Source: Chamaelirium japonicum
Taxonomy: Eukaryota > Streptophyta > Magnoliopsida > Liliales > Melanthiaceae
Reading direction: 5' to 3'
Length of the DNA stretch: 64,000 nucleotides
NCBI GenBank assembly: GCA_947650365.1
Contig: OX393551.1
Coordinates: 5,110,001-5,174,000 of the forward strand
Positions within the stretch are counted from its first letter, which is position 1; each line of letters begins with the position of its first letter. The translations under genes and the position numbers were made by a program. Under the pieces are notes generated by a model. The model was not told where the DNA came from, did no database searches, and worked only from the letters and a program-made list of their open reading frames with translations. This document shows positions 33,531-44,244 of this stretch, one piece after another.

Positions 33531-34569
33531 CACATCTTAAAGTTTGAAATGTTAGCACAATACCCCTTTTGTCATCTACTTATACTCAGTGACGAAGCCA
33601 GAAATTTCTTCTAGGGGGGGCAAGGTGCGAATTAGCCTATACTGCCTTACATTATTGAAAAAAAGTTGAGGGTATTATGCTTCATTAAGGAATCCACTAG
33701 TATCTTGTATAAAATATTTAAGCAAAAGTCCAACAAAAAATATTTAAGCAAAAGTTAATCCTGATTTTAAGGAATCCACTAAAATCTTGTTAGATAACTA
33801 TATTCCCGATTTAATGGATTGATGGCCAGACAGCTTCACATCCTTGCAGCCTTCATATGAAAACAATTTTCTTCATCTTCCTAAAGACTTCAAATCTCCT
33901 CTCGTCGGTCGGGTCTAGTCAGGGACTCGTAGTGCATCACAGACACACGATGGCTAGTGATAAAAAAGTGAATCACATTCCAGCTAATAGTGTGCGGCTG
34001 CAATGCATGCCGAGCCCACCAACCGGGGTGACCGACTGGCAGGAGATTTGAACTCATTCCTAAAAGGGTGATAAAAATCCACAAACACCAGTACCTTATT
34101 CTAAGACAAGCATGACTTCTCGACCAACATAATGGTACAACCGTGTCACGTCTAACCACGAGTGTGACCACTTATACCATCTGATCTGATGTATATCATT
34201 GCCAACTCAAGTATCCATTAGGACCAAATAACAACTAAGACAATTCTTTCTGATAATAATTAAAACTCCCATATCGGAGAGTTTCCCCCCTTGAGCACCA
34301 CGATAGGTGCATCATAGTCACACGATGACACCACTGTCACATGTGCGTCGCACTTAGCCCCAACTGCACCTCATCGGTTTTTCTGATATAAACAACAATT
34401 GAGAAGAGAGAAGTTATCTATGAGATTCGTGATTGATCCGTGATACCAGCTGATATCACGGTTATACCAAAGTTTTCCTCCCTCCCCCCTGCCTGTTTCG
34501 ATCTCCAGGACTCTTGAGTCCTTGCTCTAGTGTAATGTCCTGACCGCTTGGCCGATCTATTAAAAAAAA

Positions 34570-34574
<5 letters not shown>

Positions 34575-34650
<76 letters not shown>
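34575..34650. repeat. (TA)n microsatellite, 38 units
   Basis: A perfect TA dinucleotide run preceded by a short A run. Confidence 0.97.
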
Positions 34651-34656
<6 letters not shown>

Positions 34657-34769
34657 GTTTGTATTTAATGCGGACACCATTGCTTCAACTCCCCATCTAA
34701 TCCGAACCGTACGTAGGGATCTAATGGACGGCCTGGATCATAGGTAACTATATGAGTAGTGGGCTTCTT

Positions 34770-35275
34770 AATAGGCTCATAAATGGCTTAAATAAGCCTA
34801 ACATATAGCCTAGTATGAAGTTTAGGCTCGTGAACAAGCTCGATAAGGGACTGTTCAATCACTAATTGAGCATAGCCTAGTCTGAAGTTTAGGCTCGTGA
34901 ATAGGCTTGAGCCGACCAAAGATTGGTTTATGCTTGTTTAATAAACGAGCCAAGCTCAAGCATACCAAATCTCGGCTCGTTTGGGCTCGCGAACATGCCT
35001 GTTTAGGGCTTGTGAGCAAAGCTCGTGAACAAGCTCGATAGGCTCATAAAAGGCTAGTGAATAGCTCATAAATGGCTTGAATAAGCCTAACATATAGCCT
35101 AGTATGAAGTTTAGACTCGTGAACAAACTCGATAAGGGATTGTTCAATCACTAATTGAGCATAGCATAGTCTGAAGTTTAGGCTTGTGAACAAACTCAAA
35201 GCCGACCAAAGCTCGGTTTAGGCTCGTTTAATAAACGAGCCAAGCTTAAGCAAACCAAAGCTCAGCTCGTCTGAA
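34770..35275. repeat. Duplicated block of about 288 bp with a palindrome
   Basis: Sequence around AATAAGCCTAACATATAGCC recurs after about 288 bp (near 34790 and 35080). Each unit contains GCTCGTTTAATAAACGAGC-like palindromes and repeated AGGCTCGTGAACAAGCTCGA. It may be a small nested transposon duplicated in tandem; I cannot name the family. Confidence 0.6.
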
Positions 35276-35280
35276 TACCC

Positions 35281-35585
35281 AATATCAAGATCCATTCATT
35301 CTTTCCTCTCAAGCGAAACAGATATTTTACGCACTGGATAATACCTCTCCAGGTTGGCAAATTGTAGTCAGGTCACCACCCAGAGATTTTTACGACATGG
35401 GAGGCAAAGATGCGGGGGTCATCGATGATGATTTGGATGCATACCAGAATGATGAGATAATCATTGTCAACGCAGTATACGACGAAAATGAAGAGGTCGG
35501 CAATATAATCTGGACAACAAATGAAAATCAAATGATAGAAGAGGGATGTGATAAGAGTGACGGAGATGAGACACAAAATGACTAG
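35281..35585 (+). pseudogene. C-terminal fragment of CACTA TNP2-type transposase (Transposase_21 class)
   Basis: The frame before and through ATG 35397 is open and reads AKQIFYALDNTSPGWQIVV, then RSPPRDFYDM, then a long acidic tail (DAYQNDEIIIVNA, then NIIWTTNE), ending at 35585. The W-V-V, PRDFYDM and acidic-tail pattern is characteristic of the C-terminus of plant CACTA transposases. The catalytic DDE-containing body is missing, having been replaced by the unrelated interval to the left. Confidence 0.7.
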
Positions 35586-35594
35586 AACTGGATT

Positions 35595-35815
35595 GTTTCA
35601 TATATAAATTGGATTGTTAGAAAATGAATATCTTACTGTTTCATATGTAAATCAAATTGTTTCATATATAAATTATATTGTTTCATTTGTATATCATATT
35701 GTTTTATACTGTTTTATATATAAATCAAACGGTTTCATATTGTTTCATATGTAAATCATATTGTTTCATATGTAAATCAAACTGTTTCATATTTATATCA
35801 TATTATTTCGTATAG
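35595..35815. repeat. Tandem repeat of TTGTTTCATATGTAAATCA-like units
   Basis: About ten degenerate units of 18-24 bp lie between the two CACTA coding remnants. Confidence 0.8.
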
Positions 35816-35835
35816 AAAAATATTACTGCTTTCAG

Positions 35836-37513
35836 ATGACATCACGGTCAAGGGTTCGTAGAGGCAGAGGTGGGCTAGCTCGGATCACTCCAGTTGCCAC
35901 CCCACCGTCCGAGGCTGAACCCTTCGGATCTGCGAATATTGTTCCTCTCTCCACACCAGCTCCTGAGGTTACAGCCTCCGGAGCTTCGAGCAACGCTCAG
36001 TACTCGGCTACAGTGTCTACGCCCACAGGTAATATTTAGATCTAAAGTTTTATATATGTTTTAAATACTTATTCAGTACTGATGTATATTTTATTTACAG
36101 GGTCGAGGATCGCCAGGCACGTAGGCGATTGGGGCATGACGACGGCCCGGCGCTTGTCGAGCTTACGCGAGCCGCTTTCCCTACAGTAGAGCAGCAGGTC
36201 CTTTGTGGGCGAGCACGCTTCTGACGCCGCCACGTGGGTCGATATGATAATACGGGAGGAGAGGAATACCTCTATTGTGGGGATAAAGGGGTGAAAGAAC
36301 ATTGATGCATCCTATAAGGAGAGGATATATCAGATCTTTTTGGTACGTTAGTTTTATTAAAGCATTTTAGAATAATATCGTACTTCTTTATAATTTGAAT
36401 TGATAAAATTATTTATTTCTAAATTGATTTTACAGAAGAAATTTAAATGGGAGAACATGGAAACCGACACCCACCGGGAAGACTTATAGAAGACAATGAG
36501 TGAGCGGTACAGGGATTACCGTCACGAGCTCTACCAGCTCTATGGTTACTTGGTCGGTGAGCCGGCTGAGGAGTTACAAGCTGCGACCGAGATGAGAGTC
36601 GCGCCACCGCTATACGTTTTACAGTTTTTGGTCGCTCACTGGGCCACCCCTCAGTTTCAGGTATAGTTATTATTTTGTTAATTCATACTTGTTTTAATGT
36701 TATACTAAAAATTTGAATTGATATTTGAAAATTTAATCGATTGACACAGGCGAGTTCTGCTAAAGGCAAGCAGAATAGAAATGCCTCGACGACACCTGCT
36801 CCAGTGAGGGGGAGGACCTCCATGCCCCAGATTGCCCAGTAGTTGGTAAATGATACTAATATTTCATTATTTAAATCTCTATAAATCTTATATTAACTCA
36901 TCTATTTATTTTATATGTCAAAAAACAGACACAGTCCTTGGGCCATGAGCCTTAATCGGATTGACCTTTTTAAGGTCTCTAGGAGGTGGCGTACCGATGG
37001 GGCATTTCTGGACGACAGGATTGCCTCGCAAGTCGTAAGTAATTAAATTACTGTTAATACATTCATATACGTATGCCATCAAATAATATTTAATATCATT
37101 AGTTGTTTTTATATATGAGAGAATGCGACTTATGGTGACCCCGTCGGGCGAGACCGGCTCCTCCTCTAGCTCAGTATCTATCGACTCGGTGATGGATACT
37201 GTGCTCAGACCTGCCACGCACAGCCGCATCCTTTGTACAGGCCTTGGAGTCATACCCTCCTCCTACTTTGGACGAGAGGGTATGCACTCGAGGGCACGGG
37301 ACACCCAGACCGGGGTTATCACTCAGTTGCAATCTGTGCTAGACGTGGAGCGCGAGCAGAGGCAGGCCCTTGAGCACAGGGTTGAGGCAGAGCGTGAGGA
37401 GAGGCAGGCCCTCGAGTGGCGAGATAAGGAGGAAAGAGAAGCTCGTAGGGAACTGGAGCGTCGGCTTGATGAGTTCATGAGACGGTCTAACGGTGGCTCA
37501 TGCTCATGATCAG
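35836..37513 (+). pseudogene. Second CACTA gene, Ptta/En/Spm transposase-like (Transposase_24 class), broken
   Basis: Inferred exons have consensus splice borders: 35836-36028, 36101-36340, 36435-36659, 36750-about 36845, 36930-37035 and about 37115-37513. They encode an Arg/Gly-rich start (MTSRSRVRRGRGGLARITP), a central part with MSERYRDYRHELYQLYGYL and a lysine/asparagine block (SSAKGKQNRNAST) typical of plant Ptta/En/Spm proteins, and a C-terminal coiled coil (VEREQRQALEHRVEAEREER). In-frame stops occur in exons 2 and 3. In En/Spm the second gene product binds subterminal repeats. Exon borders are predictions from GT/AG only. Confidence 0.6.
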
Positions 37514-37599
37514 GTACTCACTAATCTCTATAATATTAATATAAAATATGCATCTTATTAAAATTAATACAAGTACGATTGCAATGTTATTTGATCTTA

Positions 37600-40500
37600 G
37601 GACGATTATCCGAAACATGCTAACTTATGATTTTGTAACGTTTAGACTCTAAATTAGTCAATCGGAAGGTAAATTCTTAAAATATCGATTTAGAGCTTGT
37701 TTGCAAGTCCGAAATATGAAAAAATTCCAAGTACGAACTATCGGATGCCGATCCGATCGAATCCAAACCAATTTCAAATCCGAAACACGCTAATTTATGA
37801 TTTTTCAACACTCAAACTCTAAATTGGTCAATCGGAGGGTAACTTGTTAAAATATCCAATTAGAGCTTGCTCGCAAGTCTGAAATACGAAAAAAAAATTC
37901 CAAGTACGAATTATCGGATGACGATCCGATCGAATCCAAACCAATTTTAAATCTTTTTTTTCACGCTAACTTATGGTTTTTCAACGCTTAGATTCTAAAT
38001 TGGTCAATCGGAAGGTAAATTATTAAAATATCCAATTAGAGTTTGCTCGCAAATCCGAAATACAAAAATTTATCGAAGTATGAATTATCGGATGCCGATC
38101 CGATGACGATCCGATCGAATCCAAAATAATTTCAAATCCGAAACACGCTAACTTATGATTTTTCAACGCTTAGACTCTAAATTGGTCAATCGGAGGGTAA
38201 ATTATTAAAATATCCAATTAGAGCTTGCTCGCAAGTCCGAAATATAAAAATTCATCCAAGTACGAATTATCGGATACCGATCCGATGACGATTCAATCAA
38301 ATCTAAACCAATTTCAAATTTGAAACATGCTAACTTATGATTTTTCAATGCTTAGACTCTAAATTGGTCAATCGGATGATAAATTATTAAAATATCCAAT
38401 TAGAGCTTGCTCGTAAGTCCGAAATACGAAAAAATTTCAAGTACAAATTATGGATGCCGATCTGATGACGATTTGATCGAATTCAAACCAATTTCAAATC
38501 CGAAACACGCTAACTTATGATTTTTCAACATTTAGACTCTAAATTGGTCAATCGGAGGGTAACTTGTTAAAATATCTAATTAGAGCTTGCTCGCAAGTCC
38601 GAAATATGAAAAAATTCCAAGTATGAATTATCGGATACGATCCGATCGAATCCAAACCAATTTCAAATCCGAAACACGCTAACTTATGATTTTTCAATGC
38701 TTAGACTCTAAATTAGTCAATTGAAGAGTAACTTGTTAAAATATCTAATTATAGCTTGCTCGCAAGTTCAAAATACAAAAAAAATCCAAGTACGAATTAT
38801 CGGATGCCGATCCGATGACGAACCGATTGAATCCAAACCAATTTCAAATCCGAAACATGGTAACTTATGATTTTTCAACGCTTAGACTCTAAATTGGCCA
38901 ATCGGAGGATAAATTGTTAAAATATCCAATTAGACCTTGCTCACAAGTTCAAAATACGAAAAAATTCCAAGTACGAATTATCGGATGCCGATCTGATGAC
39001 GATCCGATCGAATCCAAACAAATTTCAAATCCGAAACACACTAACTTATAATTTTTTAACGTTTAGACTCTAAATTGGTCAATCGGAGGTTAACTTGTTA
39101 AAATATCCAATTAGAGCTTGCTCTCAAGTCCGAAATAGGAAAACATTCCAAGTATGAATTATCGAATGCCGATCCGATCGAATCCGAACCAATTTCAAGT
39201 CCGAAACACGCTAACTTATGATTTTTCAACGCTTAAACTCTAAATTGGTCAATCGGAGAGTAACTTGTTAAAATATCCAATTAGAGCTTGCTTGCAAGTC
39301 CGAAATATAAAAAAAATCCAAGTACAAATTATCGGATGCCGATCCGATGAGGATCCGATCGAATCCAAACCAATTTTAAATTCGAAACATGTTAACTTAT
39401 GATTTTTCAACGCTTAGACTCTAAATTGGTCAATCAGAGGGTAAATTATTAAAATATCCAATTAGAGCTTGCTTGCAAGTCCAAAATACTAAAATTTATC
39501 CAAGTACGAATTATCGGATGCCGATCCGATGACAATTCGATCGAATCCAAACCAATTTAAAATCTAAAACATGCTAACTTATGATTTTTCAAAGCTTAGA
39601 CTCTAAATTGATCAATCGAAGGGTAAATTGTTAAAATATCCAATTAGAGCTTGCTCGTAAGTCCGAAATACGAAAATTCATCCAAGTACGAATTATCGGA
39701 TGCTGATCCGATGATAATCCGATCGAATCCAAACCAATTTCAAATTCGAAACACGTTAACGTATGATATTTCAATGGTTAGACTGTAAATTGATCAATCG
39801 GAGGGTAAATTGTTAAAATATCCAATTAGAGCTTGCTCGTAAGTCCGAAAACGAAAAAATTCCAAGTACGAATTATCGGATGCCGATCCAATGACGATCC
39901 GATCGAATCCAAACAAATTTCAAATCCGAAATACGCTAACTTATGATTTTTCAATGCTTAGACTCTAAATTGATCAATCGGAGGGTAACTTGTTAAAATA
40001 TCCAATTAGAGCTTGCTCGTAAGTCCGAAATACGAAAAAAATCCAAGTACAAATTATCGAATACCGATCCGATCGAATCCAAACCAATTTCAAATCCGAA
40101 ACACACTAACTTATGATTTTTCAACGCTTAGACTCTAAATTGGTCAATCGGAGGGTAAATTATTAAAATATCCAATTAGAGCTTGCTCGCAAGTCCGAAA
40201 TATAAAATTTCATCCAAGTACGAATTATCGGATGTCGATCCGATAACGATCTGATCGAATCCAAACCAATTTCAAATCCGAATCACGCTAACTTTTGATT
40301 TTTTAACGCTAAGACTCTAAATTGGTCAATCGGAGGGTAAAGTATCCAATTAGAACTTGCTCGCAAGTCCGAAATACAAAAATTTATCCAAGTACGAATT
40401 ATCGGATGCCGATCTAATCGATTCCAAACCAATTTCAAATCCGAAACACGCTAACTTATGATTTTTCAACGCTTAGACTCTAAATTGATCAATCGGAGGG

Positions 40501-42170
40501 TAAATTGTTAAAATATCCAATTAGAACTTGCTCGCAAGTCCGAAATACGAAAAAAAATCCAAGTACGAATTATCGGATGCCGATCCGATGACGATCCGAT
40601 CGAATCCAAACTAATTTCAAATCCGAAACACGCTAACTTATGATTTTTCAACGCATAAACTCTAAATTGATTAATCGGAGGGTAAATTGTTAAAATATCC
40701 AATTAGAGCTTGCTCGTAAATCCAAAATACGAAAAAAAATCCAAGTACGAATTATCGGATGCCGATCCGATTACGATCCGATCGAATCCAAACCAATTTC
40801 AAATCCGAAACACGTTAACTTATGATTTTTCAACGCTTAGACTCTAAATTGGTCAATCGGAGGGTAAACTGTTAAAATACCCGATTAGAGCTTGCTCGCA
40901 AGTCCGAAATATGAAAAAAATCCAAGTACGAATTATCTGATGACGATCCGATGACGATCCGATCGAATCCAAACTAATTTCAAATCCGAAATACTCTAAT
41001 TTATGATTTTTCAACGCTTAAACTCTAAATTGGTCAATTGGAGGATAACTTATTAAAATATCCAATTAGAGCTTGCTCGCATGTCCGAAATATGAAAAAA
41101 ATCCATGTACGAATTATCGAATGCCGGTCAGATGACGATCCGATCGAATCCAAACCAATTTCAAATACGAAAATTCATCCAAGTACGAATTAATGAATGC
41201 CGATCCGATCGAATCCAAACCAATTTCAAATACGAAACACGCTAACTTATGATTTTTTAACGCTTAGACTCTAAATTGGTCAATCGGAGGGTAAATTATT
41301 AAAATATCCAATTATAGCTTGCTCACAAGTCCGAAATACGAAAAAAATCTAAGTACGAATTATCGGATGCCGATCCGATGATGATCCGATTGAATCAAAA
41401 CCAATTTTAAATCCGAAACAAGCTAACTTATGATTTTTCAACGCTTAGACTCTAAATTGGTCAATCGGAGGGTAAATTGTTAAAATATCCAATTAGAACT
41501 TGCTCGCAAGTCTAAAATACAAAAAAATTCCAAGTACGAATTATCGGATGCCGATCCGATGATGATCCGATCGAATCCAAACCAATTTCAAATCTGAAAC
41601 ACGCTAACTTATGATTTTTCAACGCTTAGACTCTAAATTGGTCAATTAGAGGGTAAATTATTAAAATATCCAATTAAAGCTTGCTCGCAAGTCTGAAATA
41701 CAAAAATTCATCCAAGTACGAATTATCGGATGCCGATCCGATAACGATCCGATCAAATCCAAACTAATTTCAAATCCGAAACACGCTAACTTATGATTTT
41801 TCAACGCTTAGACTCTAAATTGATCAATCCGTGGGTAAATAGTTAAAATATCTAATTAGAACTTGCTCGTAAGTCCGAAATATGAAAATTCATCCAAGTA
41901 CGAATTATCGGATGCCGATCCGATAACAATCCGATCAAATACAAATCAATTTCAAATCTAAAACACACTAACTTATGATTTTTCAACGATTAGACTCTAA
42001 ATTGATCAATAGGAGGGTAAATTGTTAAAATATCCAATTAAAACTTGCTCGTAAGTCCGAAATACGAAAAAAATCTAAGTACGAATTATCGGAAAGCGAT
42101 CCGATCGAATCCAAAATAATTTCAAATCCGAAACACGCTAATTTATGATTTTTCAACGCTTACACTCTCA
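37600..42170. repeat. Satellite-like array inside the CACTA element, about 25 units of about 180 bp
   Basis: Units run through ACGCTAACTTATGATTTTTC, AGACTCTAAATTGGTCAATC, AAAATATCCAATTAGAGCTT, GCAAGTCCGAAATACG and ATTATCGGATGCCGATCCGA. Spacing between equivalent positions is about 178-185 bp, varying with presence of a GATGACGATCCG insert. Units are mutually diverged by a few to perhaps 15 percent by eye. No coding potential is supported. It lies in what seems to be the last intron of the second CACTA gene. Confidence 0.93.
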
Positions 42171-42600
42171 ATTATAGATATAAACTATTTTTTTAACAAA
42201 TATATGTTAATTGCAGGATGTGCAGCGTCAGAGGATAAGAGCACCAACGTTGGTGCCGGGCGGCGTGGGGTGATTGAGCTAGGGCACGCAGCTTCCCTCA
42301 ATTTTGGATTGTGTAAAAATAATTTTGTAATAAATATGTGGTCATTTTTTGGTATTGTCTATAATTGTCTGGTATAGTGGTAATATTTGATAAATTATGG
42401 TAATATTTGATAAATTGCGGTAATATTTGATAAATTATGGTAATATTTGATAAATTGCGGTAATATTTGATAAATTATGGTAATATTTAATTTAGTTAAT
42501 TATGGTAATATTTGAATATATTGTGGTATTGTTGTAATCACAGGAATTAAATAATATTATTTTAGTGATTTTTTAAAAACAAATCATGTTTTTTTACCGA
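42171..42600 (+). other. Last-exon block of the CACTA gene, copy 1
   Basis: After an acceptor TTGCAG at 42216, an exon-like segment starts GATGTGCAGCGTCAGAGG and continues AACGTTGGTGCCGGGCGGCG. It is followed by a short tandem of GGTAATATTTGATAAATT units (42370-42530). The same block recurs at 43020-43380. Confidence 0.55.
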
Positions 42601-42609
42601 CAAAATTTA

Positions 42610-43025
42610 TATCGAAATCCAAAACACGCTAACTTATGATTTTTCAACGCTTAGACTCTAAATTGGTCAATCGGAGGGTAAATTGTTAAAATATCCAATT
42701 ATAACTTACTCGCAAGTCTGAAATATGAAAATTCATCCAAGTACGAATTATCGGATGCCGATCCGATGATGATCCGATCGAATCCAAACCAATTTCAAAT
42801 CCAAAACACGCTAACTTATGATTTTTTAACGCTTAGACTCTAATTGGTCAATTGGAGGGTAAATTATTAAAATATTCAATTAGAACTTGCTTGCAAGTCC
42901 GAAATACAAAAAAAATCTAATTATAAATTATCGGATACCGATCCGATGACGATCCGATCGAATCCAAATAATTTCAAATCTGAAACATGCTAACTTATGA
43001 TTTTTCAGCGCTTAGACTCTCAATT
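42610..43025. repeat. Two further satellite units between the duplicated exon blocks
   Basis: These belong to the same roughly 180-bp family as the main array; they start at the break after ATCGAAATCCAAAACACGC. Confidence 0.85.
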
Positions 43026-43380
43026 ATAGATATAAACTATTTTTTTAATAAATATATGTTAATTACAGGATGTGTAGGGTCAGGGGATGAGAGCACCAGC
43101 GTTGGTGCCGGGCGGCGTGGGGTGGTTGCGCTAGAGCACACAGTTTCTCTCAGTTTTGGATTGTGTAAAAATAATTTTGTAATAAATATGTGGTTATTTT
43201 TTGGTATTGTCTATAATTGTCTGGTATTGTGGTAATATTTGATAAATTATGGTAATATTTGATAAATTATGGTAATATTTTATTTAGTCAATTATGGTAA
43301 TATTTGAATATATTGTGGTATTGTTGTAAATCACAGAAATTAAATAACGTTATTTTAGTAATTTTTTTAAAAAAAATCAT
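43020..43380 (+). other. Last-exon block of the CACTA gene, copy 2
   Basis: The acceptor TTACAG ends at 43068 and the exon starts GATGTGTAGGGTCAGGGG. The peptide readable through it (STSVGAGRRGVVALEHTVSL) resembles that of copy 1 with substitutions. It is followed by the same GGTAATATTTGATAAATT tandem, with fewer units. Confidence 0.55.
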
Positions 43381-43389
43381 GTTTTTTTA

Positions 43390-43805
43390 TCGATGAAATT
43401 TATAAATTCCGTCGGTACTAATCTATTTTATTTCTTTAAATTATTTATATATTACCGATGGAAATTATTTATCCGTCGGTAATATATAACGTTGTACCGA
43501 CGGTAATACTTGTTTCCGTCGATAATAAGGTTATATATTACCGGCAGAAAATAATAGTCCGTCGGCAATAATATATTATATATTTTTTTAAAATATTCAT
43601 ATAGTACCGATGGATACAAAATATCCGTCGGTATTAATGATTAATACCGACATATATTTTGTGTCCATCGCCGATCTTTCCCGACGTCTTTTTCCCCGAC
43701 AAAATAGCGACGAAAATTGGTTCCGTCGCGAAAAGTTATTACCGACATAAAAGTGATTTTACCGACAGATATATTTCGTCAGTAAAAAACGTTTTTTTTG
43801 TAGTG
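43390..43805. repeat. Right TIR and subterminal repeats of the CACTA element
   Basis: Inverted and direct CCGTCGGTA / TACCGACGG motifs run up to the terminal TTTTTTGTAGTG. Confidence 0.9.
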
Positions 43806-44075
43806 TCGATTCCCTTGCGGTTCAACATCAACCATCGTTCCGTTCTCTTTGGATCTAAGATCCACTAGGTATGATGATTCTAAACACCTAACTAGATGCA
43901 TTCATATATTTTGTATATTTTAGTATACCTCTAGGGTGTCTGCACATATGCTAGGATCATAAATTTGTATGTAGATTATTTTGTAGAATTAATTATAATG
44001 AAACATACACCATGAGATCCTCAGATCTATCTTTGGCTTCCGCTGCTACTCTAATAAAATAATTTAATTCCAACA
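43806..44075 (+). repeat. Copia LTR fragment, right of the CACTA insertion
   Basis: It continues the fragment ending at 32707. It includes ATGATTCTAAACACCTAACT, the reverse complement of sequence in the LTRs at 44245 and 54246, and it ends ATTCCAACA, matching the family's CCAACA terminus. No primer-binding site follows, so it is a fragment or a truncated solo LTR. Confidence 0.75.
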
Positions 44076-44244
44076 TTAACTACCTCGCCCGGGGTAGGAT
44101 CCTTAAGACCGCTGAGCGACCTCGTGTATAAAGAAGCAATTATAGACAAGTAGAGAACAAATTCGATCAAAGAAAGCATTTGTTCATTACATCTAAAGAT
44201 ACTTTAAAGATGGCGGGACAACATCGAGTTTATGGTCTGCTAGT
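44076..44244. other. Unassigned 169 bp between two LTRs
   Basis: No gene. It could be the 3' end of the minus-strand gene whose coding part resumes at 56198, because the Copia element between them appears inserted in it, but this is inference. Confidence 0.3.

Larger units (their letters stand above)
33531..35280. other. Interval replacing most of the CACTA TNP2 gene; no gene seen
   Basis: The stretch includes a (TA)n tract and a duplicated block, listed separately, and sequence I cannot identify. It occupies the place where the roughly 3-kb TNP2 transposase gene should lie. Confidence 0.5.
32708..43805 (+). mobile_element. CACTA (En/Spm) DNA transposon, nonautonomous
   Basis: The left end is CACTACCAAAAAGAGG and the right end reads CACTACAAAAAAAACG on the other strand. 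A 3-bp duplication TCG flanks both ends (32705-32707 and 43806-43808), the hallmark of CACTA elements. Subterminal regions are dense in TTACCGACGG/CCGTCGGTAA motifs in both orientations, the usual transposase-binding arrays. The 11,098-bp element retains only the C-terminus of the TNP2-type transposase and a broken second gene, plus a long satellite array, so it depends on other elements for movement. Confidence 0.93.

Noticed and set aside
33148-33558. Arg/Gly/Glu-rich 136-aa ORF and its Pro/Leu-rich opposite
   Set aside because: Low-complexity translation of the GC-rich minisatellite in the CACTA element; there is no coding signature.
33588-33640. Possible DNA transposon end (CAGTGACGAAGCCAGAAATT)
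   Set aside because: It resembles terminal sequences that I have seen in plant repeats, but no matching inverted end or target duplication was found nearby.
34440-34500. Possible SINE-like tRNA-related sequence (GATATCACGGTTATACC)
   Set aside because: No clear A and B boxes at proper spacing and no tail or target duplication could be established.
37600-42170. Long array of regularly spaced repeats considered as a CRISPR-like array
   Set aside because: Units are about 180 bp, contiguous, without unique spacers, in a plant transposon. It is a tandem satellite.
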